In this document: positions 22,460-26,488 of the stretch, piece by piece
How positions within the stretch are numbered: position 1 is the stretch's first letter
Layout of the letters: each line of letters opens with the position of its first letter
From: Prolixibacteraceae bacterium UBA6029
Lineage (GTDB): Bacteria; Bacteroidota; Bacteroidia; Bacteroidales; Prolixibacteraceae
NCBI GenBank assembly: GCA_002429385.1
Contig: DIZL01000022.1
Coordinates: forward strand, 1-26,488
Reading direction: 5' to 3'
DNA: 26,488 bases
The notes under the pieces: model-generated
Database searches by the model: none
Told to the model about the DNA's origin: nothing
The model's input: the letters and a program-made list of their open reading frames with translations, nothing else
Made by a program: the position numbers and the translations under genes

Positions 22460-23030
22460 ACAGGCAATGAAAGATTTCGTTCTTAATTTATTGAGAAATA
22501 ATCTCCCTGAAAAATATTATTACCATAACTCCGCCCATACTATTTATGTCAGGGAAAAAGGTCAGGAGATAGGCCTTCAAGAGCAGTGTACCACTCAGGA
22601 GTTGAAATTATTAAGCGTAGCTGCGTTATGGCACGATACCGGTTACATAAAAACCTACAAGTATCATGAGGAAGAAAGTTGTTTGATTGCCAGGCAACAT
22701 CTTCCGGAATATGGATATTCGGTCAGTGATGTTGATCTTATTTGCGGAATGATAATGGCCACGAAAATACCACAATTACCAGGAACGAAACTCGAAGAAA
22801 TACTAGCTGATGCAGATCTTGAATACCTTGGAACACCATCGTTCGAAGTCAAGTCAATAAGTTTATTTCATGAACTTCATTCGATTAATCCTTTATTGAC
22901 CGAAGAGAAATGGAATCAAATGCAAATTTCGTTTATTCAGAAACATCATTATTTTACCAAATTTTGTATTGAAAACATGGAGCCAGTCAAGCAGATTCAT
23001 TTACGTAAACTGATTTTGGGAAGTCAATAA
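22449..23030 (+). CDS. HD-domain phosphohydrolase
   Basis: A 193-aa protein with the metal-binding residues of an HD domain: H26 and H30 in YYYHNSAHT, the doublet His62-Asp63 in WHDTGY and a later Asp in ILADADLEYLG. Such proteins hydrolyse nucleotides, cyclic nucleotides or other phosphate esters. The substrate is open. The first ATG overlaps yitT by 11 bp; an ATG six codons later (22467) would give a start free of overlap. No other domain is present. Confidence 0.85.
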   Translation: MRNKQAMKDFVLNLLRNNLPEKYYYHNSAHTIYVREKGQEIGLQEQCTTQELKLLSVAALWHDTGYIKTYKYHEEESCLIARQHLPEYGYSVSDVDLICGMIMATKIPQLPGTKLEEILADADLEYLGTPSFEVKSISLFHELHSINPLLTEEKWNQMQISFIQKHHYFTKFCIENMEPVKQIHLRKLILGSQ

Positions 23031-23307
23031 ATCTATTCGGAATGTTATGAAGTTAAAGTATAGGTTGCAAATAGATGATAAAATACATTTTAAGAAGTAG
23101 ATAAAGAATAGCGATCGGATATAGGAATTGGGGGACGGACAATAGCTAAGAAATGCTTTGGAAAAATGAAATCCCTGAGTGAATAGCAATTATTGGGGAT
23201 AGCGAAAATGGTGTTGTTTCTGAAATAAAAGATATGGAATAATACCGGCCTTGAACAAGACTATTAATTATATATTATATAACCAATTAATAATTAATCT
23301 CTTAGCT

Positions 23308-25059
23308 ATGTCCAGAAAAGTCATTGTAATAGGTGGTGGAGTTGCCGGTATGAGCGCTGCACACGAATTGGTAGAAAGAGGGTTTGAGGTGGAAATCTTC
23401 GACAAACACCGGCTTTACGTAGGAGGGAAAGCAAGAAGTGTTAATGTCCCTTCGAGCAATATACTCAACGCCCAAAAGCACCTTCCCGGAGAACACGGGT
23501 TCCGCTTCTTTCCAGGGTTTTACACACACATTGTGGATACCATGAAACGAATACCCTTTGGAAATCAGCCACAGGGAGTATTTGACAACCTTGTTGAGGT
23601 TGACCATGTAGGAATTTACCAGGCAGGTAAAAGGGGAATTTTTGCAATTGTAAATTTCCCAAATTCATTTGCCGATATCAAATCAACAATCGGGACACTA
23701 CATGCCGACACAGGACTGACTTCAGAAGAAAAACATTTTTTTGCAACAAAAATCTGGCAACTGATGACTACCTGTTACGACAGAAGACTCAGTGAATATG
23801 AAAAAATAGGTTGGTGGGAGTTCATGGAAGCAGACCGCTTTTCGGATACGTATCGGGCATTATTGGTACAAGGCATTACACGAACTCTTGTGGCTGCCAA
23901 CGCAAAAAAAGCAAGTACAAGGACAGATGGTGACATCCTGCTCCAGTTGCTCTTTAATATGACGAATCCGGGGAAACATACTGACAGGGTTTTTAACGGG
24001 CCCACCAACGATGTTTGGCTAACTCCATGGCTGACCTATCTTCAGGAAAAGGGTGTAAAATATACATTTAATCATACGGCAAAAAAATTGGAAATAGCAA
24101 ATGGAAGTATTACAGGTGTTTGGGTTGAAACTCACAATAACGGCAAGCCGGAGAAAACACTTGCCACCGCAGATTATTATATACTTGCAGTTCCTATTGA
24201 AGTTGCGGCAGAACTGATTTCAAAAGATATACTAAAATCCGATCCATCGCTTGAAAATATAATCAAGCTGGCGCCAAGTGTTGCATGGATGAACGGAATC
24301 CAGCTTTACCTTTCAGACGTTATTGACGTGGTGCATGGCCATTGCCTGTATGCTGACTCTCCCTGGGCTTTAACTTCTATTTCGCAATTACAATTCTGGA
24401 AAGACTATGATATGGAAGACCGGTACAATGGTAAAGTGAAGTCCATATTATCAATTGACATTTCAAATTGGGAAGATGATGGTATATTATACTATGATGT
24501 ACCCGATATCAGCACAGGCGGTACTTTAAAGGTTAAAAAACAGGCAAGACATTGTACTTATGCTGAAATTAAAAATGAAGTCTGGGCACAGTTAAAAGCA
24601 AGTATTAATGTTGATGGCAAGGTCATTTTGAGAGACGAACACCTGATACATTGGTATATTGATCATGATATTACTGTTTCGAAACAGGGAGAAGACAAGA
24701 ATAAAGAGCCGCTATTGGTAAATACGGTAGACTCCTGGAGTTTAAGACCTGAAGTAAATACACGAATTCCAAATCTGTTTCTTGCTTCTGATTATGTACG
24801 TACCTCTACCGATCTTGCAACTATGGAAGGTGCAAATGAAGCTGCCCGTCGTGCAGTTAATTTTATTATCGATGCTTCCGGAGTCAATGCGGGAAAATGT
24901 CAATTATGGAATCTGCACGAACCTAATATTTTAAAACCCTTGCGTAACCGGGACCAGAAAAGGTATAATCAAGGATTGCCCTATGAATTCTACGTCCCGT
25001 TTGGCTTAAAGCTTCTTGAATATATTACGAAGTTTTTTTTAAAGTTATTTGGAAAATAA
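23308..25059 (+). CDS. FAD-dependent amine oxidase/phytoene desaturase-like oxidoreductase
   Basis: A 583-aa flavoprotein. The N-terminal dinucleotide fold is VIVIGGGVAGMSAAHELVERG, split by eye into GGGVAG (about 9-14) and the closing acidic residue in VEIFDKH. Next comes GGKARSVNVP and the H-G-F-R-F-F-P-G motif. The C-terminal FAD motif is NLFLASDYVRTSTDLATMEG, followed by ANEAARRAVN. The set fits hydroxysqualene dehydroxylase/phytoene desaturase relatives of the amine oxidase superfamily. No carotenoid or hopanoid gene is nearby, so the substrate is unknown. I prefer the ATG at 23308, right before the FAD motif, to a TTG at 23251. A kinase gene follows after 19 bp. Confidence 0.85.
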   Translation: MSRKVIVIGGGVAGMSAAHELVERGFEVEIFDKHRLYVGGKARSVNVPSSNILNAQKHLPGEHGFRFFPGFYTHIVDTMKRIPFGNQPQGVFDNLVEVDHVGIYQAGKRGIFAIVNFPNSFADIKSTIGTLHADTGLTSEEKHFFATKIWQLMTTCYDRRLSEYEKIGWWEFMEADRFSDTYRALLVQGITRTLVAANAKKASTRTDGDILLQLLFNMTNPGKHTDRVFNGPTNDVWLTPWLTYLQEKGVKYTFNHTAKKLEIANGSITGVWVETHNNGKPEKTLATADYYILAVPIEVAAELISKDILKSDPSLENIIKLAPSVAWMNGIQLYLSDVIDVVHGHCLYADSPWALTSISQLQFWKDYDMEDRYNGKVKSILSIDISNWEDDGILYYDVPDISTGGTLKVKKQARHCTYAEIKNEVWAQLKASINVDGKVILRDEHLIHWYIDHDITVSKQGEDKNKEPLLVNTVDSWSLRPEVNTRIPNLFLASDYVRTSTDLATMEGANEAARRAVNFIIDASGVNAGKCQLWNLHEPNILKPLRNRDQKRYNQGLPYEFYVPFGLKLLEYITKFFLKLFGK

Positions 25060-25078
25060 AAACAGAGGGCATAAAACC

Positions 25079-26437
25079 ATGGGATTTGAAATTATCACAC
25101 AATTTATACCTGAGAATACGAAACTTGACAAGGAGTACCAACGAAGAATACGCCTGGTGGCATTTGCTGTAATCATCACATCCATATTCGCACTTTTTTA
25201 TATTGGTGTTAGCTGGGTTGCAGGATTTTCGATGGGAATGAAAATAATGTCAGGCTGTTTCCTGGGTGACATGGTCGCTCTGTTGTTATTACGCCTTGGA
25301 ATAAATGCGTTTGTCGTTGCCAATATTTTTGGAGGGATTGGCTCTCTTTGCATTTTTGGGTGTACCTATTTTTCAGGTGGTGTTTATTCCCCTGTATTCC
25401 CATGGCTGGTTGAAACGCCTATCGTTTTATTGTTGATTGCTGGTAAAAAGAATGGGTATACCTGGGTGATCATTTCTCTTGCGATGGCTCTTGCCTTTGG
25501 AGTATTGAGTTATTCCGGATTTTCTTTTCCCCATGGTTACAACAAATCGAGTGACATGTTTTTCTTTTTGACATGCAACACCGGACTGGTTTTGATCATT
25601 TTCTTTATCTCGTTAATCTTTGAAAACTTTCGTATTGGTGCCTTCAATGAAGTAATGCGGCAAAAAGACGAATTGCAGTCTGCCTTATCAGAACTTAAGA
25701 CAAGACAGACCCAACTTATCCAATCTGAGAAAATGGCTTCGCTTGGAGAACTCACCGCAGGTATTGCTCATGAAATCCAAAACCCGTTGAACTTTGTAAA
25801 TAACTTTTCTGAATTAAACACTGAATTGATTAGCGATATGAAAGCTGAAATGGACGATGGCAATTCCATAGATGCACTTTCGATCGCAAATGATATCTCG
25901 GAGAACGAAAAAAAGATAAACCACCATGGCAAGCGTGCTGATGCCATTGTAAAAGGGATGCTACAGCATTCACAAGTAAGTACAGGACAGAAAGAACCAA
26001 CGGATATTAACGCACTTGCAGAGGAATATTTACGTCTAAGTTATCATGGATTCAAAGCAAAAGAAAATTCGTTTAACGCTATTCTAAAAACTGATTTTGA
26101 TACTGGCATCGGGAAAATCACTGTTGAACCTCAGGAAATTGGAAGAGTCATTAAGAATTTAGTGACTAACGCATTCTATGCCGTAGCTGAGAAAAAAAGA
26201 AACGGATACAGTATCCATGAAGAGAATAGTGAAAATGCTCCAAACGAATACGAACCTTCGGTGACCTTAAAAACTTCCATTCTCGCCTCTTCACAGGGAC
26301 AAAGGGGAGCTTGTCTGATTTCTGTAAAAGACAACGGCAACGGCATCCCGCAAAAAGTACTGGATAAAATCTTCCAGCCTTTCTTTACCACCTTAACTCC
26401 GCAAAAGAAAAGTTATAAAAATCGGGAAGCCTTGTAA
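25079..26437 (+). pseudogene. Sensor histidine kinase, truncated in the ATPase domain
   Basis: From the ATG at 25079 the frame encodes 452 aa. There are about six transmembrane segments (30-182), a short coiled coil (191-215), then HisKA with phosphoacceptor His231 in GIAHEIQNPLNFVNNFSELN. The N box is KNLVTNAFYA (359-368), the G1 box DNGNGIP (418-424) and the F box IFQPFFTT (431-438). Directly after FFTT the frame loses the family pattern (expected KPTGQGTGLGLSLS) and ends after 14 unrelated residues. The G2 box, which closes on ATP, and the last strands are missing. No other frame continues the domain. The break at about 26392 suggests insertion of foreign DNA reaching to the window's edge. 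The upstream TTG at 25049 is an unlikely start. Confidence 0.8.
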
Positions 26438-26488
26438 AATAAAGCCTTACAAAGCTTGCCCGATTGATGATTTTTCACTTATTTAGGT
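26393..26488. mobile_element. Possible end of an inserted element
   Basis: Sequence unrelated to the kinase begins at about 26393. It contains an imperfect hairpin, AATCGGGAAGCCTTGTAA (26420-26437) with TTACAAAGCTTGCCCGATT (26447-26465), close to the break. A hairpin near the end and a sharp loss of the interrupted gene are seen with insertion sequences. Only 96 bp are visible, so the family cannot be named. Confidence 0.35.

Overview
The window looks like chromosomal DNA of a member of the Bacteroidota, probably Bacteroidales-like. It is AT-rich. Several genes are preceded by the Bacteroidetes -7 promoter element TAnnTTTG, in two cases with a TTTG box 17 nt further upstream. Shine-Dalgarno sequences are mostly weak, and the protein families (DUF748, DUF5661, CsbD/YtxH/lmo0937 trio, S66 peptidase, YraN, stand-alone TrpB2) fit that phylum.

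Layout. 1-3.4 kb is gene-poor and accessory-like. It holds a fragment of a DUF4143-type AAA ATPase running off the left edge, the 3' half of a tRNA-Gly gene that kept its own terminator (a likely integration scar), two MITE-like fold-back elements with shared terminal repeats and 8-bp target duplications, and three small minus-strand stress-type genes (YtxH, CsbD-like, lmo0937-like). A third fold-back element with a related core but different ends follows. 3.4-8.3 kb is a plus-strand cluster: DUF748 envelope protein, large-subunit catalase and DUF5661 protein. A lone CheY-like receiver lies at 8.8 kb.

9.2-13.9 kb is a minus-strand housekeeping block: YraN, LD-carboxypeptidase, MscL, a lipid kinase, a HAD phosphatase, an AlkA-type glycosylase and a small ABM-like protein. 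14-17 kb holds two diverged copies of one antitoxin locus, one orphaned and one with its ParE/RelE-type toxin, on either side of an ABC transporter operon whose GntR regulator is the last gene. A near-perfect operator candidate lies at that operon's promoter. metG follows at 17.2-19.2 kb.

19.8-23 kb on the plus strand: a 29-codon reading frame with three Trp codons, then immediately a 20-bp hairpin, then stand-alone trpB2. This has the layout of a tryptophan attenuator and is the most interesting regulatory feature here. A strong terminator separates trpB2 from yitT and an HD-domain gene. The right end carries a FAD oxidoreductase gene closely followed by a sensor histidine kinase. The kinase reading frame breaks off after its F box, about 100 bp before the window ends, consistent with insertion of a repeat or mobile element.

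No CRISPR array, rRNA, complete tRNA or complete insertion sequence was seen. All family assignments come from reading motifs by eye; no database search was run.
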